Made by a program: the position numbers and the translations under genes. DNA of 64,000 bases from Sphingomonadales bacterium (GTDB lineage: Bacteria; Pseudomonadota; Alphaproteobacteria; Sphingomonadales; Sphingomonadaceae). The notes beneath the pieces were generated by a model. The model had not been told where the DNA came from. It worked only from the letters and a program-made list of their open reading frames with translations, and did no database searches. Of this stretch, positions 41,892 to 49,676 are shown piece after piece; position 1 is the stretch's first letter; every line of letters begins with the position of its first letter. Location of the stretch: contig JAIYAY010000026.1 in assembly GCA_027488785.1 (NCBI GenBank), forward strand, positions 62,001-126,000, in the 5' to 3' direction.

Positions 41892-43088
41892 ATGCAGATT
41901 CATCCCCTTATAACCGACAGCAAACGCCTCGCCGAATTGTGCGCACGCCTTGCACAATCGCCTTTTGTTGCGGTCGACACCGAATTTATGCGGGAAAACA
42001 CATATTATCCCGACTTATGTTTGGTTCAGCTGGCTGACGCCCATGAGGCCGCCGCAATTGACCCGAAGGCGGAGGGCCTTGACCTCACTCCCATGCTTGA
42101 GTTGCTATGCGAAAATGAGGATGTGTTGAAGGTTTTTCACGCTGGTGGGCAAGATATCGAGATATTCTTTAACCTGACGGGCAAAACCCCGCATCCTATG
42201 TTCGACACGCAAATTGCTGCCATGGCGCTGGGTCAGGGTGAACAAGTCGGTTATTCCAACCTCGTTGACCTGTGGATGGGTATCCAGTTGGACAAGGGCG
42301 CCCGCTTTACCGATTGGTCACGCCGTCCGCTAGATAAGCGCCAAATCGATTATGCTATTGCCGATGTGACGCATTTGTCCGTTATCTTTCCGATGATGCT
42401 TGAAAAGCTTAAGGCTACTGGTCGCGGTGCGTGGTTAAATGACGAGATGGAACGCATTTCCGACGCAGCCAATTATCGCAATGACCCCGAAAACGCATGG
42501 ACGCGGATTAAAGTGCAGTCGCGCAAACCCGATGTGCTTGGCCGCCTTCAAGCCATGGCCGCATGGCGCGAGAAAGAAGCTCAGCGCAAGAATATCCCGC
42601 GCGGGCGCATTATGAAGGATGAAACGCTGGCCGATATCGCAGCGCATCCACCCAAAAGTCAGGCCGACCTGCCCAAAGTGCGTGGCCTATCGCCCGCCTG
42701 GCGTGACAATGACATTGGCGCGCGCCTGATCGCGGTGATTGAGGCAAGCCAGCCGATGGCGCGTGACGACTTACCCGATCGCGCCCGTTCGTCACCCGCC
42801 GGTGGCAAGGATGTTGGGCTTGTTGCGGACCTGCTGAAGCTATTACTTAAAATACGGTCACGCGAGATCAACGTAGCCCCGCGCTTGATTGTGCGGACAG
42901 AGGAACTGGAGCGCTTGGCTGCTGGCGAGCGCGAAGACCTTGAAGTGTTAACCGGATGGCGTTTTGACCAATTCGGGCGCGATGCTCTTGACCTTGTCGA
43001 AGGGCGATTGGCTTTTGCGGTCGTCAATGGCAAGCTTAAGATGACCCTGACACATGAAGAAGACATGGTGCGGGAAACCGCAGCTTAG
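41892..43088 (+). CDS. rnd: Ribonuclease D
   Basis: A 398-residue 3'-5' exoribonuclease for tRNA 3' maturation. The DEDDy residues appear in FVAVDTEFMRE (exo I), VFHAGGQDIEIF (exo II) and IDYAIADVTHL (exo III, Tyr type). One clear HRDC domain follows (VLGRLQAMAAWREKEAQRKNIPRGRI). ATG at 41892 (MQIHPLITDSKRL) gives the family-like N-terminus; a longer frame to 41856 would add an unrelated stretch. Confidence 0.94.
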   Translation: MQIHPLITDSKRLAELCARLAQSPFVAVDTEFMRENTYYPDLCLVQLADAHEAAAIDPKAEGLDLTPMLELLCENEDVLKVFHAGGQDIEIFFNLTGKTPHPMFDTQIAAMALGQGEQVGYSNLVDLWMGIQLDKGARFTDWSRRPLDKRQIDYAIADVTHLSVIFPMMLEKLKATGRGAWLNDEMERISDAANYRNDPENAWTRIKVQSRKPDVLGRLQAMAAWREKEAQRKNIPRGRIMKDETLADIAAHPPKSQADLPKVRGLSPAWRDNDIGARLIAVIEASQPMARDDLPDRARSSPAGGKDVGLVADLLKLLLKIRSREINVAPRLIVRTEELERLAAGEREDLEVLTGWRFDQFGRDALDLVEGRLAFAVVNGKLKMTLTHEEDMVRETAA

Positions 43089-43089
43089 A

Positions 43090-43674
43090 TTAGCCTTCGA
43101 GAACTTTTTTTACCAAATTCAAGTTTACGGGCGCATTTTCCGAGAGCGCCATGGCGTTTGCGGATCGCGCAAATTTTTCAATGGCAACATAGCTACGTTC
43201 AATGCGTCGCTTCACATAGCTTAAGGCATCGATGCTAATCGCTGCGCCCCGATCCGCGAGCTGTTTTTGCAGCAATTGCTCAATCATCTCATCATCGGGC
43301 GGTGCGATATCGAGCAACATGGCCGCGCCTAATCGCGACTGCAAATCGGGCAGTGCGATATTCCATTCCGCAGGTTGCCAACGCGATATTAGCAATAATG
43401 GCACTCCGCTCTCTTGTGAACGGTTCCAAGCGTTAAAAAGTGTCTCGTCAGAACGCGCCTCGGCGTCATCGATGACATTGCCATTCTGTCCCGAAAAATA
43501 GCGTGCCATCAGTGTTTTTCCAGAGCGCGCTGGCCCCGTCAGAATGGCGCAACGTTTCGCCCAGCCCGCCGCGCTGGACAGTCCGGCAAAGGCCGCTGCG
43601 TTCGAATCCGTGATGATGAGACTGGACGATGCGCCACTGCGCAATTCGTCCAAGGGCAAGGCAATTTGACGCAT
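43090..43674 (-). CDS. hdaA: HdaA-like DnaA-related regulatory AAA+ protein
   Basis: A 194-residue DnaA-like AAA+ protein without a DNA-binding domain. The first residues MRQIALPL match the clamp-binding motif of Hda/HdaA, which links the sliding clamp to inactivation of DnaA-ATP. A P-loop is recognisable as TGPARSGKTLMARYF, and the sensor region SRLGAAMLLDIAPPDDEMIEQLLQKQLADRG is typical. It probably helps limit replication re-initiation. It is followed head-to-tail upstream by an exported unknown protein gene. Confidence 0.85.
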   Translation of the reverse strand: MRQIALPLDELRSGASSSLIITDSNAAAFAGLSSAAGWAKRCAILTGPARSGKTLMARYFSGQNGNVIDDAEARSDETLFNAWNRSQESGVPLLLISRWQPAEWNIALPDLQSRLGAAMLLDIAPPDDEMIEQLLQKQLADRGAAISIDALSYVKRRIERSYVAIEKFARSANAMALSENAPVNLNLVKKVLEG

Positions 43675-43691
43675 CGACAGGCTAAATGCGC

Positions 43692-44747
43692 TTATGGCCG
43701 GGGTTGCGGCGCTGAAGGGGCCTGCCCCTCTGGCACAATGGATCTGACGACGTCATCAAGCGATGGCCCGGCAGGGCTTTGCAACGGTGCAGCGGCTTGA
43801 TCTCCAGTTGCAGCATTTTCGATTTCGCTCTCCAAATCCTCTCCCTCGACAACTTCGGGTTCAAGGACCAGCGATGCATCCGCTCGCAGGCGCCCTGAGT
43901 TCAAGGCAGATTGGAACAGTTGATCCATCCGCAAGACGGCTTGATCCATCATAGCCGGAATGCCAGCTTCACTCGTCGTGCGCAGCGTGAATGCACCCAA
44001 AAATCTGTTATCCGGACCATAACGCGCCGAAAAGCGCCCTATCACTGGGCCACCGGGCCATTGCCGTTCAATCCGCGCGATTGGAATGATCACGTCCGCC
44101 GCACCGAATTGGTCAAGGATGGTGCGCCACCAAATGCGGCTACGGCGTTCCGGTTGGCCCGCATTCAACAACAACGACTCGCCGCCTGCCCCGCTGGGTC
44201 GGACATAATCGATGGTGCTGTCTGCGGTGCGAAATTTGGCCCAGCTGCGTTGCCATGATGTGCGCTGTTCAAATACCGTAGGGGCGCCTGCGGAATAAGT
44301 GACGGGCAATAGCATCAAAGGTGCAGAACGCCTTGTAACGCCACTGACGCCCAACAACTGACCGGCGCGCGCGCGGTCAAACAGGACGCCGAGCTTTGCA
44401 ACATAACGGCGTGGGCCAATTTGTTCCTGCTCCACAACAATAGCGGCCGTAATGCCGTCCAATGTCGAATCGGACAGGCTAGCCCCTACTTCATTATGAG
44501 TTTTGCGCCACAACGCTGCCCATGCAACACGCTGCGCCTGCTCCCACCCCTTTTGCCGTGCATCAAAAGCGTTGTCGCCAACCACGTTGACCGAAACGCC
44601 GGTAACTTCAAAGTCGCCGGCGCTGGCAATCGGCGCAATACCGCGCTTTGGTCCTTCAATCTGCGCAACAACGATGCCGCCGCCGACCAGCGCCAAAGGC
44701 AAGCCAATTGCGGCGATATGGAACCAATTTTTGCGCAAATTTGTCAT
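43692..44747 (-). CDS. Membrane-anchored or exported hypothetical protein
   Basis: A 351-residue protein with an uncleaved-looking N-terminal hydrophobic segment (IAAIGLPLALVGGGIVVAQ). The mature part contains ARQKGWEQAQRVAWAALWRK and repeated beta-rich stretches, and ends in a low-complexity acidic/proline tail. The early ARQKGW region is reminiscent of DUF2066-type exported proteins often found next to hdaA and purM, but I am not certain. It lies between hdaA and the divergent purM. The ATG at 44745-44747 has AAAGGTG about five bases upstream; an ATG at 44768 is the alternative. Confidence 0.7.
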   Translation of the reverse strand: MTNLRKNWFHIAAIGLPLALVGGGIVVAQIEGPKRGIAPIASAGDFEVTGVSVNVVGDNAFDARQKGWEQAQRVAWAALWRKTHNEVGASLSDSTLDGITAAIVVEQEQIGPRRYVAKLGVLFDRARAGQLLGVSGVTRRSAPLMLLPVTYSAGAPTVFEQRTSWQRSWAKFRTADSTIDYVRPSGAGGESLLLNAGQPERRSRIWWRTILDQFGAADVIIPIARIERQWPGGPVIGRFSARYGPDNRFLGAFTLRTTSEAGIPAMMDQAVLRMDQLFQSALNSGRLRADASLVLEPEVVEGEDLESEIENAATGDQAAAPLQSPAGPSLDDVVRSIVPEGQAPSAPQPRP

Positions 44748-44808
44748 CTCGGCACCTTTAGGCGACATAGACGTGGAATTCCAAGCTTGTTCTCGCTAAC
44801 GGCGACAA

Positions 44809-45915
44809 ATGGACGCAAAAGATCAAAGCTCAGAATCCTACACCTACGCCAAGGCGGGTGTTTCCATCGAAACCGGCAATGCATTGGTGCGCGCCATTGC
44901 GCCACTGGCCAAAGCAACGCGTCGTGCAGGTGCCGACGCGGACCTTGGCGGATTTGGCGGGTTCTTCGATTTGAAAGCAGCAGGGTTTAATGATCCTTTA
45001 CTGGTTGCTGCAAATGACGGCGTAGGAACCAAACTGAAACTAGCTATAGAATCCGGACGGCATGAAGGCGTAGGTATCGATCTAGTTGCGATGTGCGCAA
45101 ATGACCTGATCGTGCAAGGCGCAGAGCCTTTGTTTTTCCTTGATTATTATGCAACTGGCAAGCTCGATAATGCTATCGCGACTTCCGTTGTGGCCAGTAT
45201 CGCAGAGGGCTGCAAACTGGCAGGCTGCGCACTAATCGGCGGCGAAACTGCGGAAATGCCCGGCATGTATTCCGATGGGGATTATGACTTGGCCGGCTTT
45301 TGCGTTGGCGCCGTTGAGCGCGACCAAGTCCTGACCGCCGATAAGGTTGTCGCGGGCGATGTCATATTAGGCCTCGCATCTTCGGGGGTGCACTCCAATG
45401 GCTTTTCTTTGGTGCGCAGGCTTGCCGCGGACAAAGGCTGGAAGCTGGATCGCCCTGCTTTGTTTGACCAGAATATCATTCTGATCGACGCGCTGATGGC
45501 GCCTACACGGATTTATGTAAAATCCTTGCTACCACTCGTGCGCACAGGCAAAATTCATGCGATGGCGCATATCACCGGCGGCGGTTTGCTCGAAAATATA
45601 CCCCGTATTTTGCCAGCGGGGCTGCATGCCCATGTCAACGCAGACGCTTGGGTGCAGCCCCGTCTGATGGCGTTTTTGCAAGCACAGGGAAATATTGAAC
45701 CTGAAGAAATGGCGCGCACATTTAACTGTGGCGTCGGCATGGCTGTTGTGGTGGCACAGGCCGATGTAGCGGATGTAACTGATGCGCTTGAGGCTGCTGG
45801 CGAGACGGTATTCAACATCGGCCACATTGCCGATGGAGACAAAGGCTGCACTGTGACAGGTTCTGTTGAAACATGGAGCGCGCAATCCGATTGGACCGCA
45901 ACTTATGTGGGCTAA
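44809..45915 (+). CDS. purM: Phosphoribosylformylglycinamidine cyclo-ligase
   Basis: A 368-residue AIR synthetase that closes the imidazole ring in purine synthesis. Family blocks are [58 protein letters not shown] and the C-terminal [14 protein letters not shown] and [11 protein letters not shown]. It is upstream of purN in the usual purMN order, but the two are separated here by 114 bases filled by a palindromic repeat. Confidence 0.96.
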   Translation: MDAKDQSSESYTYAKAGVSIETGNALVRAIAPLAKATRRAGADADLGGFGGFFDLKAAGFNDPLLVAANDGVGTKLKLAIESGRHEGVGIDLVAMCANDLIVQGAEPLFFLDYYATGKLDNAIATSVVASIAEGCKLAGCALIGGETAEMPGMYSDGDYDLAGFCVGAVERDQVLTADKVVAGDVILGLASSGVHSNGFSLVRRLAADKGWKLDRPALFDQNIILIDALMAPTRIYVKSLLPLVRTGKIHAMAHITGGGLLENIPRILPAGLHAHVNADAWVQPRLMAFLQAQGNIEPEEMARTFNCGVGMAVVVAQADVADVTDALEAAGETVFNIGHIADGDKGCTVTGSVETWSAQSDWTATYVG

Positions 45916-45925
45916 CAACCACATC

Positions 45926-46012
45926 GTCACCCTGAACTGGTTTCAAGGTCTATCTGTCAAAATGGCTCCGGCTGATTTAGCACAATGGACGCTGAAACAA
46001 ATTCAGCATGAC
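45926..46012. repeat. Paired palindromic repeat between purM and purN (copy 2)
   Basis: The element starts GTCACCCTGAA (45926-45936) and ends TTCAGCATGAC (46002-46012), inverted copies of one another with two mismatches. Inside, GCTGAA-ACAAA-TTCAGC (45991-46007) forms a small perfect hairpin, and CCTGAACTGGTTTCAAGG an imperfect one. T7 follows at 46014-46020, ten bases before purN, so the hairpin could attenuate transcription. The outer words match copies at 4214 and 62463. Confidence 0.75.
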
Positions 46013-46029
46013 ATTTTTTTGGTAATGGC

Positions 46030-46977
46030 ATGAAAGCCAAAGTCGCTGTCCTCATCTCTGGTGCGGGCACCAATATGGCCGCCTTATTATACGCCTCGAA
46101 ACTGCCAAATTGTCCCTATGAAATCATTCTGGTTGCCAGCAACAATCCGGAAGCAGCAGGGCTAAAAATCGCAGCGGCAGAAGGCATTCCGACCTTCGCA
46201 GCGTCGCATATCGGCCTAGACCGTGCTGCGCATGACGCGCTCATGCATGACGCAATTTTAGAGGCAGGCGCCACTTATGTCGCTTTGGCCGGATATATGC
46301 GGATATTGTCCACGGAATTTGTGGCAAAATGGGATGGGCGCATGCTCAATATCCATCCGTCTTTGCTGCCTAAATATAAGGGCCTGCTCACCCATCAAAG
46401 AGCTATTGACGCCAAAGATACAGTCGCGGGAACCAGCGTGCACTTGGTAACGGCAGAACTGGACGATGGCCCCGTGCTTGGCCAGAGCGAGGTTGCCATC
46501 CTACCTCACGACACGGCAGAAACACTTGCCGATCGTGTAAAAATGGCGGAATATCAATTATACCCCAAGACGCTGGCTGATTTTGTCGCGCGCGATACCA
46601 ACCCGGAATATCTAACAGCACAAGTGCGTACTTTGGCCCTCGCCCAACCCGAGGCCGACGAAACATTATCCCATGGCATGGCGTGCTTTGGCATCGTTGG
46701 TGGCAAGAAATTCGCTTATGTGTCTGTCGATCACCATAATGACGGAAAGACCGCCTTGCTGGTCAAAATCAGCGGCGCGGAGGAACAGGCAATGCTTATC
46801 GACAGTGACGCAGAGCGGTACTATCGGCCTGCCTATTTCGGGGATGGTTGGGTCGGCATCAGGTTGGACCTCGGCGACACCGATTGGGGTCATATTGGCG
46901 ACTGGATCGCCAAAAGCTGGCGCGCGGTTGCACCGACAAAGCTGACGAAGCTTATGGATGTAGCAGACGAGTTTTAA
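46030..46977 (+). CDS. purN: PurN formyltransferase fused to a C-terminal YjbR/MmcQ-like domain
   Basis: A 315-residue protein. Residues 1-195 are a complete glycinamide ribonucleotide formyltransferase: SGAGTNMAALL for the phosphate, the catalytic N107 and H109 in MLNIHPSLLPKYKG, and D145 in TAELDDGPVLG. PurN normally ends near residue 200. The additional 115 residues carry a MmcQ/YjbR-like pattern (ETLSHGMACFGIVGGKKFAYV, YRPAYFGDGWVGIRLD, WRAVAPTKL). The start ATG lies directly after a repeat and a T-run, with no clear ribosome site; an out-of-frame ATG (46025) opens a two-codon frame that stops at 46031. The function of the extra domain is unknown. Confidence 0.9.
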   Translation: MKAKVAVLISGAGTNMAALLYASKLPNCPYEIILVASNNPEAAGLKIAAAEGIPTFAASHIGLDRAAHDALMHDAILEAGATYVALAGYMRILSTEFVAKWDGRMLNIHPSLLPKYKGLLTHQRAIDAKDTVAGTSVHLVTAELDDGPVLGQSEVAILPHDTAETLADRVKMAEYQLYPKTLADFVARDTNPEYLTAQVRTLALAQPEADETLSHGMACFGIVGGKKFAYVSVDHHNDGKTALLVKISGAEEQAMLIDSDAERYYRPAYFGDGWVGIRLDLGDTDWGHIGDWIAKSWRAVAPTKLTKLMDVADEF

Positions 46978-47053
46978 GTGCGCCTTTGAGGCAGAGAAAA
47001 AGCGGTTCCGTCGCGGTCCTAGAACAGGAACCCCATAGCCGCTCAACCGATAT

Positions 47054-47084
47054 CCGACTTCCCTGACCACGTCAGGAAAGTCGG
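47054..47084. terminator. Hairpin between convergent purN and ndk
   Basis: CCGACTTCCCTGAC (47054-47067) pairs with GTCAGGAAAGTCGG (47071-47084), 14 bp with one mismatch and a three-base loop. It lies between two genes that end toward each other, so it may serve both. No T-run follows on either strand, so rho-independent function is unproven. Confidence 0.6.
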
Positions 47085-47106
47085 ACCATCAAATATTTCG
47101 GTTGGC

Positions 47107-47529
47107 TTACCCAACAATCTCTTCAGGCTTGAAGAAATAGGCGATTTCGATGGCGGCGTTTTCGTCGCTGTCTGAACCATGCACGGTGTTGGCTTCGATA
47201 CTTTCAGCCAATTCCTTGCGGATGGTGCCGGGTTCAGCATTTTCTGGGTTGGTCGCGCCCATAATGTCGCGGTTGCGCTGCATGGCATTTTCGCCTTCAA
47301 GCACTTGAACAACAACGGGTCCGCTGATCATGAATTCTACCAGTTCGCCAAAGAACGGGCGTTCCTTGTGCACGGCGTAAAAGCCTTCTGCTTGTTCACG
47401 CGACATATGAATGCGCTTTGATGCAACAACGCGTAGCCCAGCGTCTTCAAGCATCTTGGTTACCGCGCCCGTCAGGTTGCGACGTGTTGCGTCAGGTTTA
47501 ATGATCGAAAATGTGCGTGTAACCGCCAT
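47107..47529 (-). CDS. ndk: Nucleoside diphosphate kinase
   Basis: A 140-residue enzyme that moves the gamma phosphate between nucleoside di- and triphosphates. The start [18 protein letters not shown] is family-typical, and the phosphohistidine lies in [26 protein letters not shown] precedes the ATG at 47527-47529 by six bases, which selects it over the longer frame to 47568. It follows holC and pepA on the same strand. Confidence 0.97.
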   Translation of the reverse strand: MAVTRTFSIIKPDATRRNLTGAVTKMLEDAGLRVVASKRIHMSREQAEGFYAVHKERPFFGELVEFMISGPVVVQVLEGENAMQRNRDIMGATNPENAEPGTIRKELAESIEANTVHGSDSDENAAIEIAYFFKPEEIVG

Positions 47530-47597
47530 GGGATGCTCCAAAGATATAGGGGTGAATTTGGCGCGCATCTAACGACGCTGGGCCTTTTTGGCAAGCT

Positions 47598-48029
47598 TTA
47601 TGGGCCTTGCACCCATTTGCCGCCGTCCTGTTTCCAGTAACGCCGCTCCACGCCCTCGCTTAAGTTTCGCCACGCCGCGCGCGCGTTATCCGTGTGGCTC
47701 GGCGGAAAGAGATAAAAAATGCGGTCAAAGTCCTTTTCAATCGGACGCCAGTTCCCATCGGCAATAACCACAAAGCGAGCTTCATTGGAGGCTTCGACTT
47801 TATCAGACAGCAATATGGGTTGAAGGGCATCCTCTCCCTCCCCCGCCATGCTGTGCGCCAAAAAACTGTCCGCCTTTGCCGTCCAAAGCGCGGAAGATAT
47901 AGCGTCCAATTGTGCGCAGTCGTCACTGACAATCAATAACCGCCCGTCATCATCCAACACACGCTGAGCGATGACAGGAAGTATTTTTTCAGCAGGATCT
48001 CGGGTAAGTTGATAAAAATCGACCTGCAT
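47598..48029 (-). CDS. holC: DNA polymerase III subunit chi
   Basis: A 143-residue HolC. It opens MQVDFYQLTRDPAEKILPVIAQRVLDDDGRLLI and carries the family's FLAHSMAGEGEDALQPILLSDKVEASNEARFVVIADG region. Chi joins the clamp loader to SSB. The gene lies 12 bases after pepA on the same strand, the same pepA-holC order as in E. coli. Confidence 0.92.
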   Translation of the reverse strand: MQVDFYQLTRDPAEKILPVIAQRVLDDDGRLLIVSDDCAQLDAISSALWTAKADSFLAHSMAGEGEDALQPILLSDKVEASNEARFVVIADGNWRPIEKDFDRIFYLFPPSHTDNARAAWRNLSEGVERRYWKQDGGKWVQGP

Positions 48030-48041
48030 GATGCGGTTACA

Positions 48042-49499
48042 TCAGCCTTCGAAATTATCGGCGACGAAACGATCAAGCAAACGCACGCCAAATCCCGTCG
48101 CGCCTTTGTCCCATACAGGCCCCGCTTTGTCGGCCCATACGGTGCCGGCAATATCGAGATGCGCCCATTTCACGCCGTCTTTAATAAAGCGGCCCAAGAA
48201 TTGCGCTGCGGTAATGGAACCTGCGCCTTTCCCGCCAATATTTTTCATATCGGCAATCGGACTGTCGATCATCTTGTCATAAGCCTTCGACAAGGGGAAG
48301 CGCCACAGCGGATCGCCTGATGCCTTACCCGCCGCCGTAAGCTTATCGGCAAGTTCATCACTGTTCGAGAATAGTCCTGCATATTCACTACCAAGCGAAA
48401 CAATGATCGCGCCGGTTAGTGTCGCTAAATCGACGACATATTCTGGGTTATACTTTTCCTGCACCCAATGCAGTGCGTCGCACAATACGAGGCGGCCTTC
48501 AGCGTCGGTGTTCAGCACTTCGATTGTTTGCCCTGACATCGACGTCACGATATCACCGGGACGTTGCGCATTACCGTCCGGCATATTCTCCACAAGGCCG
48601 CATACGCCAACGACATAGGCCTTTGCCTTGCGTCCTGCCAATGCCTTCATGGCACCGGCGACCGCGCCAGCGCCGCCCATATCCCATTTCATATCTTCCA
48701 TGCCTGCCGCTGGCTTTATGGAAATTCCGCCAGTATCGAACGTAACACCCTTGCCGACCAAGGCGACTGGCCGTTCTTGGGTGCCGCCAGTGCCGTCCCA
48801 CTTCATCACCAACAGCCGTGCGGGACGACGTGAACCTTGCGCGACGCCCAACAAGGCCCCCATGCCAAGCGCTGCCATGTCCTTATCATCCAGCACGCTG
48901 ATTTCGACGCCCAACTCTTTTAAATGCTGGCAACGCGCAACGAAGCTTTCAGGATAAATGATGTTTGCAGGTTCAGTGACCAATTCCTTCGTCAGGGCAA
49001 CGCCTTCCGCAATCGCACAGTAGCTTGTCCAATGCGCGCTGGCACCAGCAGGCGCAGCAACGACGGTGAACGACTCTACGGTTGGCTTTGACGCTTCGGG
49101 CAATTTGGTGCGATATTTGTCCATCCGCCAGTTGCGCAATGTTGCGCCATAAGCAACCTCTGCCGCATGCTGCGCCGTCAAATTAGTCCCATGAACAGCG
49201 ATGTGCTTTACGCCCGATGTCTGGACCTTGGCGATAATGTCTCCACCAGCTTTCTGGTAATCAGCCGCCTCTCCTTCCGCCACGCCCAGCAGCATGATAC
49301 GTACCAATTTGCCGCCTTGTTCGTTGATCGAAAGGAAATTTTGCCCAGCAGCACCCTCAAACCGCGCCAGCTTTGCGGTCGCGTGAATAATATCCTTGTT
49401 TTCCAGGGGAAGTTCGAATTCAGCAAAGCTGCTTTTGGTAACGATAAAAACAAGTACGTCGGCATCTTGGGGGCGCGCATCTGTGAAATTGATCTTCAT
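48042..49499 (-). CDS. pepA: Leucyl aminopeptidase (M17)
   Basis: A 485-residue cytosolic aminopeptidase with two metals. The metal and catalytic residues are in VALVGKGVTFDTGGISIKPAAGMEDMKWDMGGAGAV (Lys, Asp) and the M17 signature NTDAEGRLVLCDAL. The N-terminal domain is the usual macro-like fold. In E. coli the homologue also binds DNA at cer sites, which cannot be judged here. It is divergent from lptD. Confidence 0.96.
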   Translation of the reverse strand: MKINFTDARPQDADVLVFIVTKSSFAEFELPLENKDIIHATAKLARFEGAAGQNFLSINEQGGKLVRIMLLGVAEGEAADYQKAGGDIIAKVQTSGVKHIAVHGTNLTAQHAAEVAYGATLRNWRMDKYRTKLPEASKPTVESFTVVAAPAGASAHWTSYCAIAEGVALTKELVTEPANIIYPESFVARCQHLKELGVEISVLDDKDMAALGMGALLGVAQGSRRPARLLVMKWDGTGGTQERPVALVGKGVTFDTGGISIKPAAGMEDMKWDMGGAGAVAGAMKALAGRKAKAYVVGVCGLVENMPDGNAQRPGDIVTSMSGQTIEVLNTDAEGRLVLCDALHWVQEKYNPEYVVDLATLTGAIIVSLGSEYAGLFSNSDELADKLTAAGKASGDPLWRFPLSKAYDKMIDSPIADMKNIGGKGAGSITAAQFLGRFIKDGVKWAHLDIAGTVWADKAGPVWDKGATGFGVRLLDRFVADNFEG

Positions 49500-49676
49500 G
49501 GAGGTAAACAGCCTTTCCGCTGGGTGTCATGTTTGACGATGCTATAGGCCTATTATCCGTTCCGATTAAAGCAAAAGATGCTGTGAATATGCCAGCGTCT
49601 CAACGCAAATAATGCCAAGCATGGCAACATGGGTGGACCCACGGCAATAGCGGCGATAAAGGGCGTATCGGTTTTT

